A DNA stretch of 15,369 nt from Oscillospiraceae bacterium (GCA_014796735.1 JAAVIG010000045.1:1-15369); one strand, 5' to 3'. Shown: positions 1-7,764, counted from the first letter of the stretch. Notes: a model not told the origin generated them from the sequence alone. Numbers and translations: made by a program.

Positions 1-364
1 AGAAATACTCCTCCCCGAATTTTTTCGTTACCGAAAAATCCTCTCCGCAAATTATTTCAAGCTGTTTCAACAGCATTCGGTAGGTGTAAGGCAGCTTAGA
101 AAGCCACTTGACCTTTACCGCGCTCCGTCTTGTCTCAAGGTCGGACTCCGCGTCGGGCAGTATTCCCAGCAGCTTTTCAAAACGCTTAATCCCGTACTCG
201 TCCGCCCTATCTATAAAGCTGCTGTTCAGCACCTCGCCCGCCTGCTCCCAAAGCAGTTCAAATTCGGGATTTTCGGCGTCCAAAGCGGACTTTGTCTCCT
301 CATACTCTCTCAAAAATTGCGGCAAATATGAAAGCAGATCGATCTCCTTTTTTGCTTTAATCAA
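1..364 (-). CDS. xkdU: XkdU/YmfQ-like tail/baseplate protein, truncated by window edge
   Basis: Only the N-terminal 121 codons are present; the gene runs off the left edge. The translated product begins LIKAKKEIDLLSYLPQF (TTG read as Met) and contains FEKLLGILPDAESDLETRR and a KLPYTYRMLLKQL segment. This matches the N-terminal pattern of the YmfQ/DUF2313 family (PBSX XkdU), a baseplate-periphery protein encoded directly after the gpJ-like protein in Mu-like and PBSX-like tails. I chose the TTG at 364 because a GGGAGGTG ribosome binding site sits 6 nt upstream and no ATG or GTG is suitably placed. The start overlaps the last codons of the upstream xkdT-like gene by 8 nt, indicating translational coupling. 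Family recognition is from memory of sequence patterns; position in the operon supports it strongly. Confidence 0.8.
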   Translation of the reverse strand, partial: MIKAKKEIDLLSYLPQFLREYEETKSALDAENPEFELLWEQAGEVLNSSFIDRADEYGIKRFEKLLGILPDAESDLETRRSAVKVKWLSKLPYTYRMLLKQLEIICGEDFSVTKKFGEEYF

Positions 365-1559
365 CCTGAACACCTCCCAAAACAGGAATCTGCAGCTCGT
401 CCAAAGTCAAGTTTTCCTCAACCCCGTTCAGCCTTGTACCGCCAATATCCAAAATCCCCTTTATCGAAAGCAGCCGCGTCTCGATTTGGCTTATTCTAAC
501 AACCGTTGCCGAAGAATTTTCCCAGCCCTTTCGTAATTCCAAAAGATAATCCTCCACCGCGTTTTCAATGGATTCTTTGAGATTACCGAAGCCGTACCCC
601 GTTTCAAAGGTAATCTTCACGGAAATATTCACTTGAACAGCCTCCGCCCCGCGAACCGTCACCACATGCCCTATCGGAGCCAATCCCAAGCCCTCGCCGC
701 TGTGACCCTCGGGGTCAATTTCCTCCTGTACTTTTTTCAAAAGCTCCTCCGAAGCCTCCCCAAAATCCGAATTCAACACGGTAAGCAGCACAGTTCCCCC
801 CACCGTCAGCTTTTTATCCTTAGCGGCGCCGTAAACCGCGCCAAGCCACTTTTTCACTCCGTCCGAAAGCGTATCAACAACACCGTTATACCACGCTTCG
901 ACCTCCGCCGAGGGTATCAGATCGAAAGGCTTAACATCTCCGTTCCACACTCTTTTAACCTTAGTCTGCCCAACCCCCGCAATGGCGTTGGTCTTGGTAA
1001 CATAGTCCTTGACATTACCCCCGAAAGCCTTTTCATCGAAGCTGTCAAAGTACCTCTGCCGCAAGTCCTCGGTGTCCTCCTCGTCCTCTCCGGGTATCAG
1101 CAGCTCCGTCAGCTCTGCCGTTTGCAACCCGCCCACATAGTCGATCGGCGTAAGCTGCCCGAGGTAGTGATTTCCGCTGCTGCCCTCCTGCTCGCACTCC
1201 ATTTTGTAAACCCCGTCGGAGATCTTTTCCACGGCAGCGAAATTTATTTCCCCTATATTGAACCGTTTTCCCAGCACATCAATATTAGCGGGAGCAAATT
1301 CACCCCTTGCCGTAGCCCTTGAAGCGGGGTAAGGAGTGATCCCCCTTTCACCGCAGCGCAGTACAAGAAATTCTCTCGAAGCGGTATCGCCGAAGCTTTC
1401 TTTTAAAACCCTTTCAAGCTCTATGTACAAAGCCATGATCTCAAGAGCGGCGGGAGCGTGAGCGTCCCATATCACCGACCCCTCTCTTTTGTCAAGCTTA
1501 CTGCTTACCCTTGACATCATGCGGTTCAATATTTCATCATAGGTCACATGCTCAAACAT
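357..1559 (-). CDS. xkdT: Baseplate J-like protein (XkdT family)
   Basis: A 400-aa protein with the full layout of the Baseplate_J family (P2 gpJ, PBSX XkdT), which forms the wedge of the contractile baseplate. The N-terminus (MFEHVTYDEILNRMMSRV, then REGSVIWDAHAPAALE) is the typical opening. A central stretch near residues 155-200 (IPGEDEEDTEDLRQRYFDS and FGGNVKDYVTKTNAIAGVG) is the conserved core, and the C-terminal part (VNISVKITFETGYG, then IKGILDIGGTRLNG) matches the usual ending. Length is normal. The ATG at 1559 overlaps the end of the xkdS-like gene by 8 nt, and its stop overlaps the xkdU-like start, so three baseplate genes are translationally coupled. No damage is visible. Confidence 0.93.
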   Translation of the reverse strand: MFEHVTYDEILNRMMSRVSSKLDKREGSVIWDAHAPAALEIMALYIELERVLKESFGDTASREFLVLRCGERGITPYPASRATARGEFAPANIDVLGKRFNIGEINFAAVEKISDGVYKMECEQEGSSGNHYLGQLTPIDYVGGLQTAELTELLIPGEDEEDTEDLRQRYFDSFDEKAFGGNVKDYVTKTNAIAGVGQTKVKRVWNGDVKPFDLIPSAEVEAWYNGVVDTLSDGVKKWLGAVYGAAKDKKLTVGGTVLLTVLNSDFGEASEELLKKVQEEIDPEGHSGEGLGLAPIGHVVTVRGAEAVQVNISVKITFETGYGFGNLKESIENAVEDYLLELRKGWENSSATVVRISQIETRLLSIKGILDIGGTRLNGVEENLTLDELQIPVLGGVQVD

Positions 1560-1956
1560 TTATATTTTTTTCCTCCTCAAAAGCCCCGTACGCCGTCTGT
1601 ACCTTAAAGCGTACAGATACAACGCCCTTTTTGCTCAGATCGAACCGAAAATCCGTAACGCTTTCTATCCTCTTATCCCAAAGCAGCGCTTCCGTTATCC
1701 GCCTTTCCAGCTCGGGGCAAACGTAAGAAACGGGCTGTCCGAACAAATCCGCAAGCTCTATCCCGTAGTTTCCCGAATAAATGATACTTCCGTACCTCTC
1801 GGTCATCAGAATTTTGTAAACCGCCTGCTTCATCGCCTCAATCTCATCGGTTTTGCCCTTGATATACTCCTTTTCCCTGTCCATTCGGTGGGTCAAGGTG
1901 GGCTGTTCGGTTATTTCAAAAGTATCGGAATCAAAGCTTGCTGTTTTAGGTAACAC
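1552..1956 (-). CDS. xkdS: XkdS-like baseplate protein (DUF2634, gp25-like)
   Basis: A 134-aa protein matching the DUF2634/XkdS family, the PBSX counterpart of the gp25/gpW baseplate protein that links sheath and baseplate wedge. The segment MKQAVYKILMTERYGSIIYS near residues 41-60, followed by NYGIELADLFGQ and ELERRITEALLWDKRI, is the family signature. The start is a GTG at 1956 with GGGAGGAT 7 nt upstream; no better ATG exists in frame. Unlike its neighbours it does not overlap the upstream xkdR-like gene: 136 bp of structured DNA lie between them (see the repeat at 2014-2100). Its stop overlaps the xkdT-like start. Confidence 0.88.
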   Translation of the reverse strand: MLPKTASFDSDTFEITEQPTLTHRMDREKEYIKGKTDEIEAMKQAVYKILMTERYGSIIYSGNYGIELADLFGQPVSYVCPELERRITEALLWDKRIESVTDFRFDLSKKGVVSVRFKVQTAYGAFEEEKNINV

Positions 1957-2013
1957 TCTGTAAATCCTCCCATAAAAATTTTTTCAAACAAACTGTATGT
2001 AGAACATAAACGT

Positions 2014-2100
2014 GCCCAATAAGCAGTTTCGCGAAGCGAAATTGCGGTCACGCTGACCGCAAAGCGTTTGGGCGCAGTTGGCGCCAGAGGCGTCAACTGC
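2014..2100. repeat. GC-rich multi-hairpin element in xkdR-xkdS gap
   Basis: Three hairpins lie side by side: TTTCGC/GCGAAA (2027-2032 with 2036-2041), a perfect 9-bp stem TTGCGGTCA/TGACCGCAA with a 3-nt loop (2042-2050 with 2054-2062), and a 12-position stem starting GCAGTTG (2074-2085 with 2089-2100) with one imperfect pair. An outer stem GCCCAA/TTGGGC (2014-2019 with 2068-2073) closes the first two into a three-way junction. No U-tract follows, so it is not a standard terminator. It begins inside the last codons of the xkdR-like gene and separates two genes that are adjacent or overlapping in related phages. It looks like an inserted dispersed palindromic element (REP/MITE-like) or an RNA processing element; which one cannot be told from one copy. 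Confidence 0.7.
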
Positions 2101-2554
2101 CCCACTCTCCTTCCGTTATGTGGTCGCTTACTCGGTCAAGCACAACAAACCTTTGTCCTTTATCAAAGCGTATTAAAAGCACCTTTTCCCCCGCCTTAAG
2201 CCCGTTGTACACCAAGATTTTCTTTTTCCCTTTGTACCCATGCTTATGAGTAGTATCAAGATCACCCGCATCGGTAGGGCCGGCAGGCGTACCATGTGTA
2301 TGAGCGGGTATCATAAAATCATCGTTAACGGTGAAATGATTAACCTCAATATCCACCCAATGATCGCTCACCGCCTTTGTCAATACAAGCTGTTCCGCCC
2401 CCAAAGTCAGCTTTTGCTCCACTAATATCTTCAGCGGACTCACGCTTATCACGTTCCCGAAGCAAACCTCCACAGGCTTATCCGCCCTTACCGCGTCCAT
2501 AGCGGCCCTTTTTATTACATTGACCAATTCCGCCGCGTCAGCCAACAAACTCAC
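2093..2554 (-). CDS. xkdR: XkdR-like baseplate hub-associated protein (DUF2577)
   Basis: A 153-aa protein of the DUF2577 family (PBSX XkdR, skin-element YqbR). Visible marks are the N-terminal VNVIKRAAMDAVRADKPVEV, an OB-fold-like central part, the histidine-containing stretch IPAHTHG and THKHG near residues 82-106, and the closing VLLIRFDKGQRFVVLDRV. In PBSX-like tails this gene always sits between the hub gene (XkdQ) and the gp25-like gene (XkdS), as here. The GTG at 2554 overlaps the end of xkdQ by 17 nt; a TTG two or three codons later could also serve because the GAGGCGGTGAG motif is close. The last four residues (EWGS) are encoded by sequence entering the structured element downstream, so the natural C-terminus may have been altered by its insertion. 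Confidence 0.85.
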   Translation of the reverse strand: MSLLADAAELVNVIKRAAMDAVRADKPVEVCFGNVISVSPLKILVEQKLTLGAEQLVLTKAVSDHWVDIEVNHFTVNDDFMIPAHTHGTPAGPTDAGDLDTTHKHGYKGKKKILVYNGLKAGEKVLLIRFDKGQRFVVLDRVSDHITEGEWGS

Positions 2555-3518
2555 CGCCTCTCAAAGTCAGATCCATAAAATGCTCGTCAAGCTTAAAAGT
2601 ATGCGTCACCTTTTCAACAAGCATAAAATTATTAACGCTCATATCCCCCAGATCAAGCCTTACCGCCACCATACTCCCCGCTCTCACATTACAGTCGCCG
2701 AAAGCATTTGTTATCCTGAGCTTACGTGTCTTTGCGTTGTACATCTTCAAAAGAGCCTCTGCCTTAGCCTGCCCGTTTTCGCCCTCCTTCAGTGTATCAA
2801 AATACTGCAAAACGCCCCAGCTGTTGATATTGCCGCCGTCCTGCGCAATATACACCTCTCTTTTACCCGTCTCCTCGTTGTCATAAGTCAGCTTAATTTT
2901 GTTGTAGGTATCCGAATCAATGCTGAAAGAATACTCAAAATTTTCCCCGCTCTCCTCGTCTATCAGCAAATAACCGTTGTCCTTTTTCACAAACAAAGAG
3001 GAAATATTTTTCAACGCAAGCTTTCCGAAATCGTCATACAGCACAAACATTTCATTGCTGTTCTGCAAGGTCAGATCAAGCGCATTTTCTATCATATCAA
3101 AAAGCGAAGAATTTTCCTCCACCCTCGAAGCGATTTTAAATCCGGTATCCTCAACATCACCCGTTTTCAGCTCAAAATCCGAAGCAATCATTTGCAGCAG
3201 CTCGGAAGCGGTCTTATTTTCGTAAACATAGGTGTCCTTGTTGTTAAGGTACCTCAATTGGTCGTAAGCGGTGACCTCAATAATACCGTCCTTATCCCTT
3301 TTTTGAGTAAACACAAACCCATAAAACACTTTATTCCCGTCAACGGTGAGCCTGACCGCGGCGCCCTCCGAAAAGTCAAGCCTATCGTCCTTTATCACCT
3401 TAAACACAAGCTTACCGGGAGTACTGCGCCTTTGTGTAGTCCACTGTATCCCCTCCTCCACGGCGGGCAGAAGCAACTCCGCCCCATCCGAAGAAGAGAT
3501 CATCAGTTCAACGTCCAA
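2538..3518 (-). CDS. xkdQ: XkdQ-like baseplate hub protein (gpD/late control D family)
   Basis: A 326-aa hub protein like PBSX XkdQ/YqbQ, related to phage P2 gpD and T4 gp27, which forms the ring at the tail tip through which the tube connects to the puncturing device. Recognisable segments are VEEGIQWTTQRRSTPGKLVF near residue 20, RLTVDGNKVFYGFVFT, the YDQLRYLNNKDTYVY stretch typical of this family near residue 85, and the closing NFMLVEKVTHTFKLDEHFMD. The start appears to be a TTG at 3518 with AGGGGGTGA 4 nt upstream; no in-frame ATG or GTG gives the expected N-terminus. It follows the xkdP-like gene by 11 nt and overlaps the xkdR-like gene. Confidence 0.88.
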   Translation of the reverse strand: MDVELMISSSDGAELLLPAVEEGIQWTTQRRSTPGKLVFKVIKDDRLDFSEGAAVRLTVDGNKVFYGFVFTQKRDKDGIIEVTAYDQLRYLNNKDTYVYENKTASELLQMIASDFELKTGDVEDTGFKIASRVEENSSLFDMIENALDLTLQNSNEMFVLYDDFGKLALKNISSLFVKKDNGYLLIDEESGENFEYSFSIDSDTYNKIKLTYDNEETGKREVYIAQDGGNINSWGVLQYFDTLKEGENGQAKAEALLKMYNAKTRKLRITNAFGDCNVRAGSMVAVRLDLGDMSVNNFMLVEKVTHTFKLDEHFMDLTLRGGEFVG

Positions 3519-3529
3519 ATCCTCACCCC

Positions 3530-4249
3530 CTAAACCACTTTGACGCTGTCAGCCGTGACCCACCCCTGCCACAAACCGTCCGGGGTGGTGATATGGTAAG
3601 GGTGGGAGCTTCCGGGATTGATAAAGTTGATTTTCCCCCGATAATCAGTCCTCATCTGCCCCGGCGCCTCACCGTAGGAATTCCCATGAAGCCTTCCGTT
3701 AACGATAACATCGCAGCCTATTGTAGCGGGCTTTGATGACTGTACCGTTGAATCCGCTCTTTTATTTTGGACATTTGCGGAGGTTTTACCGCTTTCGGTT
3801 TTGATTGTCGCCGTCTTGGTGCCGTATTCACGATACTGTTTAAGCTTGATCTTCACCGTAAGGTCAAACCCGTTTTTAGCCTGTTCCGTTATGGTATAGC
3901 TTTCCATTGACACCTTAATATTGGTGGAAAACAATGATTTTCCCGTTGGCATTGAGCGGGACACTATAAACTGAAAGGGCTTTTTATCGGTTTTCAGATT
4001 CTCGAAATAATCCAGATAATAAGAAGCCCCCTTGAAGCCGTTTGGGTAAACGGCGAAGGGGTACTTTACCTGAGGTATTTCGCACTCAAATTCAATATCC
4101 GTAAGCTTAGTATTTTTCAAAAGATTAACCTCGCCCTCGTTTATCAAGGTAACGGTAGAATTTGCGCTGTTGATTTTTATTTGCAGCTTTTGCGGAGTTA
4201 TGGGCAAAAGGCATTTGTCCAAATAAAAGTCGTAGCCATTTTTAGACAT
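3530..4249 (-). CDS. xkdP: XkdP-like tail/baseplate protein with C-terminal SH3-like domain instead of LysM
   Basis: A 239-aa protein. Residues 1-140 match the XkdP/YqbP N-terminal domain: LLPITPQKLQIKINSANSTV, INEGEVNLLK, then the ECEIPQVKYPFAVYPNGFKG segment and KPFQFIVSRS. In PBSX this is followed by a peptidoglycan-binding LysM domain. Here a Ser/Thr/Lys-rich linker (about 148-172) leads instead into a roughly 65-residue beta-rich module (CDVIVNGRLHGNSYGEAPGQ up to WQGWVTADSVKVV) that looks like a bacterial SH3-type domain, probably for binding cell wall or another tail part. The ATG at 4249 directly abuts the tape-measure stop (TAA-ATG), with GGAG 11 nt upstream. Family assignment is secure by context; the SH3 reading is inference. 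Confidence 0.85.
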   Translation of the reverse strand: MSKNGYDFYLDKCLLPITPQKLQIKINSANSTVTLINEGEVNLLKNTKLTDIEFECEIPQVKYPFAVYPNGFKGASYYLDYFENLKTDKKPFQFIVSRSMPTGKSLFSTNIKVSMESYTITEQAKNGFDLTVKIKLKQYREYGTKTATIKTESGKTSANVQNKRADSTVQSSKPATIGCDVIVNGRLHGNSYGEAPGQMRTDYRGKINFINPGSSHPYHITTPDGLWQGWVTADSVKVV

Positions 4250-6760
4250 TTACACATGCACTCCTTCCGTAACAACGAATACAGCCTCCGTCACCGCGTC
4301 AGTAATACCGTTCACAATTCCGTCCAGATCGGTATCGGAAGAAATATTGTTATTATTGGTTTGTTCAATGGTAATTTCCGCGGTAGTGAAGCGGTTAACG
4401 CTTTCCCGCTCCGCAATATCGCGCAAATACTTCAATTCCTCATCGGTAACGGAAAGGGAATCGGCGATATTGGAGGTGTTGTCATCAATATCATTTACAC
4501 CTCCATAGAGTTCAGAAAAGTCCTCCGCTCCCGGAATACCGTCAACATTAAACAAATTGCCAGTGTCCAATCCCGAAAAAGTATCGTCAATCCCCTCACC
4601 GAATTCGGCACCCATTTGAAAGGCGTCCCAAGTATCAATACGTTCGAGCTTTAAGGACTTAGCGTCCATTTTCTCCATAACCTGTTCCGCTTCCCCAAAC
4701 GTCTCGTCAACCCAACCGTTCATACCGTCACGCCAACCTTGAACTCCGTCAGCAAGGTTTGTACCGAAAATAGTGTCAATAGCCGAAGCCAAAGATTGAA
4801 GAATGCTTAATATAAAATCGGCAACGCTCGTAAATATGCGCACAACTCCTGCTAACGGGTCATTAAAGAGCGTTCCGATTGCGTTTGCAATGTCTGCCAC
4901 AAAATTGTAAATTGAAGAAAAAATATCAATAACCAAGTTCCAAGCAGAAATCAGCACATTGCCAACTGTCGCCAATATCGCCATAAAGCTTCCGCAAATT
5001 ATTCCCGTTGCCGAAAGCGAACTTCCTGTGAAATGGTTTACCGCCGCAACGACCGCATAAATTATAGCGATCAAAGCAATTATCATAACAATGATCCATA
5101 CTAATGGACAGCCATACAGTGACGTATTAAAAAGCCATTGTGCAGCAGTAGCTATTGCTGAAACCGCTTTGTACAATAAAAAAGCCGCTGCGATCGCACC
5201 AATTGTAATTGCTATCGGTTTTAAAGCAGGAGCGATCACCGACCAATTGCTTATTATAGCGTTTGCCGCCTCTATAAACCAGTTCACAAACGTAAGTGCA
5301 AAATCCGCGAGAGCCGCAACTGCATTTATCGCTATCTCAACAAACAGCTGAAATTCTTCGCTGTTCGCCAATTCGCTAAGCCTTTCCAGTACAGGCTGAA
5401 ATGCCACAAACGCTTGATTTTCAAATGAAGTCCAAATCTGTGAAAAGGTTTTTGGCATGCTTTCAAATTTAGCGTTAGTTTCATCGGTCGCCGCAAATAC
5501 TGCCGCCTTGACAACATCAGCAGTAATTTTTCCCTCCGCCGCCATATCCTTTAACTTACCTTTTGGAACGTCCAGATAATCCGCGATAGTTTGTATAATA
5601 TTAGGCGCCTGCTCTAAAATGCTGTTGTATTCCTCACCTCTAAGCACACCCGATCCCATAGCCTGCGTCAATTGAAGCATGGCAGCGTCAACACCCGAAG
5701 CGCTCGTACCCGCAATAGTAAACTGTTTATTGACTTGCTCCATAAAAGCCACGATCTCGTCTGAGCTTCCAAAAGCGTCACCCGCCATAAGTCCCAACTT
5801 TGAAACCGCATCTGCCGTTTCCTGATACGACCCTCTCGAAGCCTGCGCGGAAGCAAAAATCTTTTTTTGCAGCGCCTCAACGCTTCCGTCATCGTCAACA
5901 ATCATATTAAGTCTTGCCGTAGTTTGAGTAACCGTATCCGACAATTCCAAGACCTTTCCCATTGACTGCACCGAAAGATAAGCCGCTGCAATTCCTTTTA
6001 TGCTTCGCATTAACTTGTCAGAGCCGCTTGAGCCGTTCTCTAATTTTTTGTTAAACTTTTCCTGTTCCTCGGAATTGTCCCTTATATATCTTTCGGTATT
6101 TCCCACTGTCTGCGAAAGACGCAAATAAGCCTGATTGGCACTGCCGGCATCCATAGCGTTGACTGCGGAATTAAGCTCCGCCTGTGCGCCTCTTATGGAT
6201 TCAAGCTGTGCTCTCAGCCGCTCCAGCTCATTTGCTTCCGCAGCCGAAACCAAGTTAAGCGGCTTGCTCTCAATTTTCTGTATATACTGCCTTATAGACT
6301 GTATTCTACCCTGCAAGCCGCTTATATCCGCCAATGCATTTGGTGAAAAAATTCGCGCGTTTCTTGCATTCTCAACAATAACGCTTTGAGCATAGCCCAA
6401 ATTATTCAACTGCTGTGTCGCCGCTTGTGCTTCCTGCTTAAAACGCTCAATTCCCGTTCCGGTAAACACTTTAAGATTATCGGTTTGCCATTCAATAGGA
6501 ATTGTGACAGGCTTTACCTGCGCAGGCTGCACTTCCGGCGCGCTCACATTCTTCATATCCGCGCTTAAATTCCGAATGTCAACAGAAGCTTGAGCAATAC
6601 TGTTACGCAGTCCGTCAAAATAGGAGGATTCAATCGGTTTATCAAAGGTTCCGTTGACTCTCTCAATTGCCGATGCAGTCATATTGACAGCATTCATAAC
6701 GTTGTTTAATGTTGACGAGACCCTGTCCTCCAGCTCAATAGCCGTACTGATAGTAGCCAT
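4250..6760 (-). CDS. Tail tape measure protein
   Basis: An 836-aa protein whose position (between chaperone and XkdP-like gene) and content identify the tape measure, which sets tail length and is threaded through the tube. The N-terminal MATISTAIELEDRVSSTLNN opening is typical of clostridial myophage tape measures. Residues about 270-455 hold the conserved tape-measure N-terminal domain (LELSDTVTQTTARLN, RGSYQETADAVSKLGLMAG, GVLRGEEYNSILEQAPNIIQ, KTFSQIWTSFENQAF). Residues about 470-690 are strongly hydrophobic, including a WIIVMIIALIAIIYAVVAAV segment, and could span the membrane during DNA ejection. The C-terminal 120 residues are acidic. I chose the ATG at 6760; an in-frame GTG at 6775 overlapping the upstream frameshifted stop is possible. 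At about 840 residues it would specify a fairly short tail (about 1.5 angstrom per residue, so roughly 120-130 nm at most). Confidence 0.94.
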   Translation of the reverse strand: MATISTAIELEDRVSSTLNNVMNAVNMTASAIERVNGTFDKPIESSYFDGLRNSIAQASVDIRNLSADMKNVSAPEVQPAQVKPVTIPIEWQTDNLKVFTGTGIERFKQEAQAATQQLNNLGYAQSVIVENARNARIFSPNALADISGLQGRIQSIRQYIQKIESKPLNLVSAAEANELERLRAQLESIRGAQAELNSAVNAMDAGSANQAYLRLSQTVGNTERYIRDNSEEQEKFNKKLENGSSGSDKLMRSIKGIAAAYLSVQSMGKVLELSDTVTQTTARLNMIVDDDGSVEALQKKIFASAQASRGSYQETADAVSKLGLMAGDAFGSSDEIVAFMEQVNKQFTIAGTSASGVDAAMLQLTQAMGSGVLRGEEYNSILEQAPNIIQTIADYLDVPKGKLKDMAAEGKITADVVKAAVFAATDETNAKFESMPKTFSQIWTSFENQAFVAFQPVLERLSELANSEEFQLFVEIAINAVAALADFALTFVNWFIEAANAIISNWSVIAPALKPIAITIGAIAAAFLLYKAVSAIATAAQWLFNTSLYGCPLVWIIVMIIALIAIIYAVVAAVNHFTGSSLSATGIICGSFMAILATVGNVLISAWNLVIDIFSSIYNFVADIANAIGTLFNDPLAGVVRIFTSVADFILSILQSLASAIDTIFGTNLADGVQGWRDGMNGWVDETFGEAEQVMEKMDAKSLKLERIDTWDAFQMGAEFGEGIDDTFSGLDTGNLFNVDGIPGAEDFSELYGGVNDIDDNTSNIADSLSVTDEELKYLRDIAERESVNRFTTAEITIEQTNNNNISSDTDLDGIVNGITDAVTEAVFVVTEGVHV

Positions 6761-6771
6761 ACCCCCAAATA

Positions 6772-7394
6772 TCACCTGCCTTTCTTACTCTGCTTAGCCT
6801 TGATCTTTTTAGCTTCCTTTTCCTCATTTTCTATCCTTATTTTAATAGCTGCCGCCACAAAAGCCTTTTCCTGTTCACCCATTTCAAGAAAGACCGACGG
6901 CAGAATATAAAGCTTATGGAGGGCATAGTAGGCGAAATTAGCCTCCCAGTCTCCCTCCTCGATCAGTTTTTTGCTTCGTCGACCTTATCATCAAAAGAAG
7001 CGTCAAACCCGTTCAGCTTCTGCACATAAGCGGCAAGATCGCTGTACTCACCGGGATCATCGACCATAGCATACAGCAGCTCCTCGGGAGTACAAACCCC
7101 GTAGCTGTCCTGCAATTCGCTGTCGTACAGATCGGGCGAAACGACGGAGGCGGCGATAAGCTTATGAAGGTATTTTGAAGCGTCAAGCTTCTGCCTGTAC
7201 ATATTCGCCTTACCGGGCACGGGAATCTCCCTTGTACACTCGTCGCGGATATTATCGTTCTGCTTTGAAGTGAGGTGGCGGAACTCCCACTGAAGAGGCG
7301 ATCCGTTCTCATCGCAAAGTGATTTTGTGACCGCGTGCATTTCGTTTTCCTTTACGGTCTTATTGGCCTTCATAAACTTTGAAAACTTTGACAT
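6772..7394 (-). CDS. Tail assembly chaperone, -1 frameshifted long form (G-T type)
   Basis: Reading through a -1 shift at 6966-6972 adds 64 residues to the chaperone (starting LIEEGDWEANFAYYALHKLY and ending in a Lys-rich tail, QSKKGR), for a 207-aa product. The extension has no start codon or ribosome binding site of its own. It contains the W-x-x-x-x-A-x-x-A-L-x-(K/R) pattern and a charged helical tail (KIRIENEEKEAKKIKAK) typical of the T part of G/GT chaperone pairs encoded just before the tape measure in long-tailed phages. In phage lambda the GT product binds the tape measure while G recruits tube protein. Its stop lies 11 bp before the tape-measure ATG. Coordinates span both frames with a one-base slip. 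Confidence 0.88.
6963..7394 (-). CDS. xkdN: Tail assembly chaperone, short (0-frame) form, XkdN-like
   Basis: A 143-aa protein of the Phage_XkdN family, the G-type tail assembly chaperone that keeps the tape measure soluble and recruits tube subunits. Visible family features are MSKFSKFMKANK, the LQWEFRHLTSKQNDNIRDEC stretch near residues 34-53, and SYGVCTPEELLYAM followed by YSDLAAYVQKLNGF. The ATG at 7394 has AAAGGA about 10 nt upstream. A longer reading frame from 7439 would begin inside the terminator hairpin and is not credible. The stop TGA (6963-6965) directly follows a slippery heptamer, so a fraction of ribosomes should make the extended form described at 6772-7394. Confidence 0.9.
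   Translation of the reverse strand: MSKFSKFMKANKTVKENEMHAVTKSLCDENGSPLQWEFRHLTSKQNDNIRDECTREIPVPGKANMYRQKLDASKYLHKLIAASVVSPDLYDSELQDSYGVCTPEELLYAMVDDPGEYSDLAAYVQKLNGFDASFDDKVDEAKN
6966..6972 (-). promoter_or_regulatory. Programmed -1 ribosomal frameshift site A-AAA-AAC
   Basis: On the minus strand the chaperone's last codons read GCA-AAA-AAC-TGA, giving the heptamer AAAAAAC in exactly the X-XXY-YYZ phase needed for a -1 tandem slip. An AAGG motif (6983-6986) lies 10 nt upstream, the distance at which internal Shine-Dalgarno-like sequences stimulate -1 shifting in bacteria. The 0-frame stop follows immediately. No strong downstream hairpin is evident. Confidence 0.88.
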
Positions 7395-7428
7395 AATTTT
7401 ATTTCCTTTCTTTTTTAAAAAATCACAT

Positions 7429-7463
7429 AAAAAAAGCACCCTGATTTCTCAAAGTGCTTTAAT
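7429..7463 (-). terminator. Rho-independent terminator after immunity gene
   Basis: The minus-strand RNA forms a 9-bp stem GCACUUUGA/UCAGGGUGC (two G-U pairs) closed by a GAAA tetraloop, extended by A-U pairs and followed by seven U. It lies about 70 bp after the likely immunity gene and just before the chaperone gene. The copy at 9178-9210 is almost the same; the similarity continues upstream through an AAATTTAATA stretch, making a direct repeat of about 45 bp (7429-7473). Confidence 0.85.
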
Positions 7464-7533
7464 TATTAAATTTAATTGTTACAGATTTTTATTTCTACTA
7501 TGACTATATTTATCAATCATCCTCAAATACAGT

Positions 7534-7764
7534 TTAATAATCAATATTCTCAATCCTATTAAATATCTGCGTTAATGACTGACCATCAAAAATAGGTATT
7601 GTCATAACTTCTTCTACGGTTTTAACGGTATGTAATTTCTCGCCATACCAAATGTCAAATTCATCTTTGCTTAATGGATCAACTCCGCAATTTTTACCGT
7701 TGAAATCAAATAGAAAATGTGACGTTAAAGAATTTATATGATTTTTAAATCCTGTTATATTCAT
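7534..7764 (-). CDS. Small acidic protein, probable immunity protein of the MuF toxin
   Basis: A 76-aa acidic soluble protein (MNITGFKNHINSLTSHFLFD, then GVDPLSKDEFDIWYGEKLHT and IPIFDGQSLTQIFNRIENID). Its ATG overlaps the end of the MuF-toxin gene by 4 nt (ATGA), and the pair is followed by a terminator, so the two are a two-gene unit. I recall similar short proteins with the GVDP...WYG...FDG pattern next to clostridial phage minor-capsid genes, but no function is established to my knowledge. The immunity role is inferred from overlap with a toxin-like C-terminus, small size, acidity and lower GC, all shared with polymorphic-toxin immunity genes. It is out of place as a virion gene: no PBSX-type tail gene of this kind belongs here. 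Confidence 0.65.
   Translation of the reverse strand: MNITGFKNHINSLTSHFLFDFNGKNCGVDPLSKDEFDIWYGEKLHTVKTVEEVMTIPIFDGQSLTQIFNRIENIDY

Noticed and set aside
1957..2092. Rho-independent terminator between xkdR and xkdS
   Set aside because: Hairpins are strong but no U-tract follows on either strand, and a terminator would cut off the essential baseplate genes downstream.
1911..2105. A 64-codon minus-strand frame starting GTG in the xkdR-xkdS gap
   Set aside because: It is mostly translation of the palindromic element and then an out-of-frame reading of xkdS; the GTG is only 2 nt from the SD-like sequence.
2520..3533. A 337-codon open frame on the plus strand
   Set aside because: It is antisense to the xkdQ-like hub gene, has no ribosome binding site, and reads as unstructured basic/hydrophobic sequence; the minus strand carries a recognisable family.
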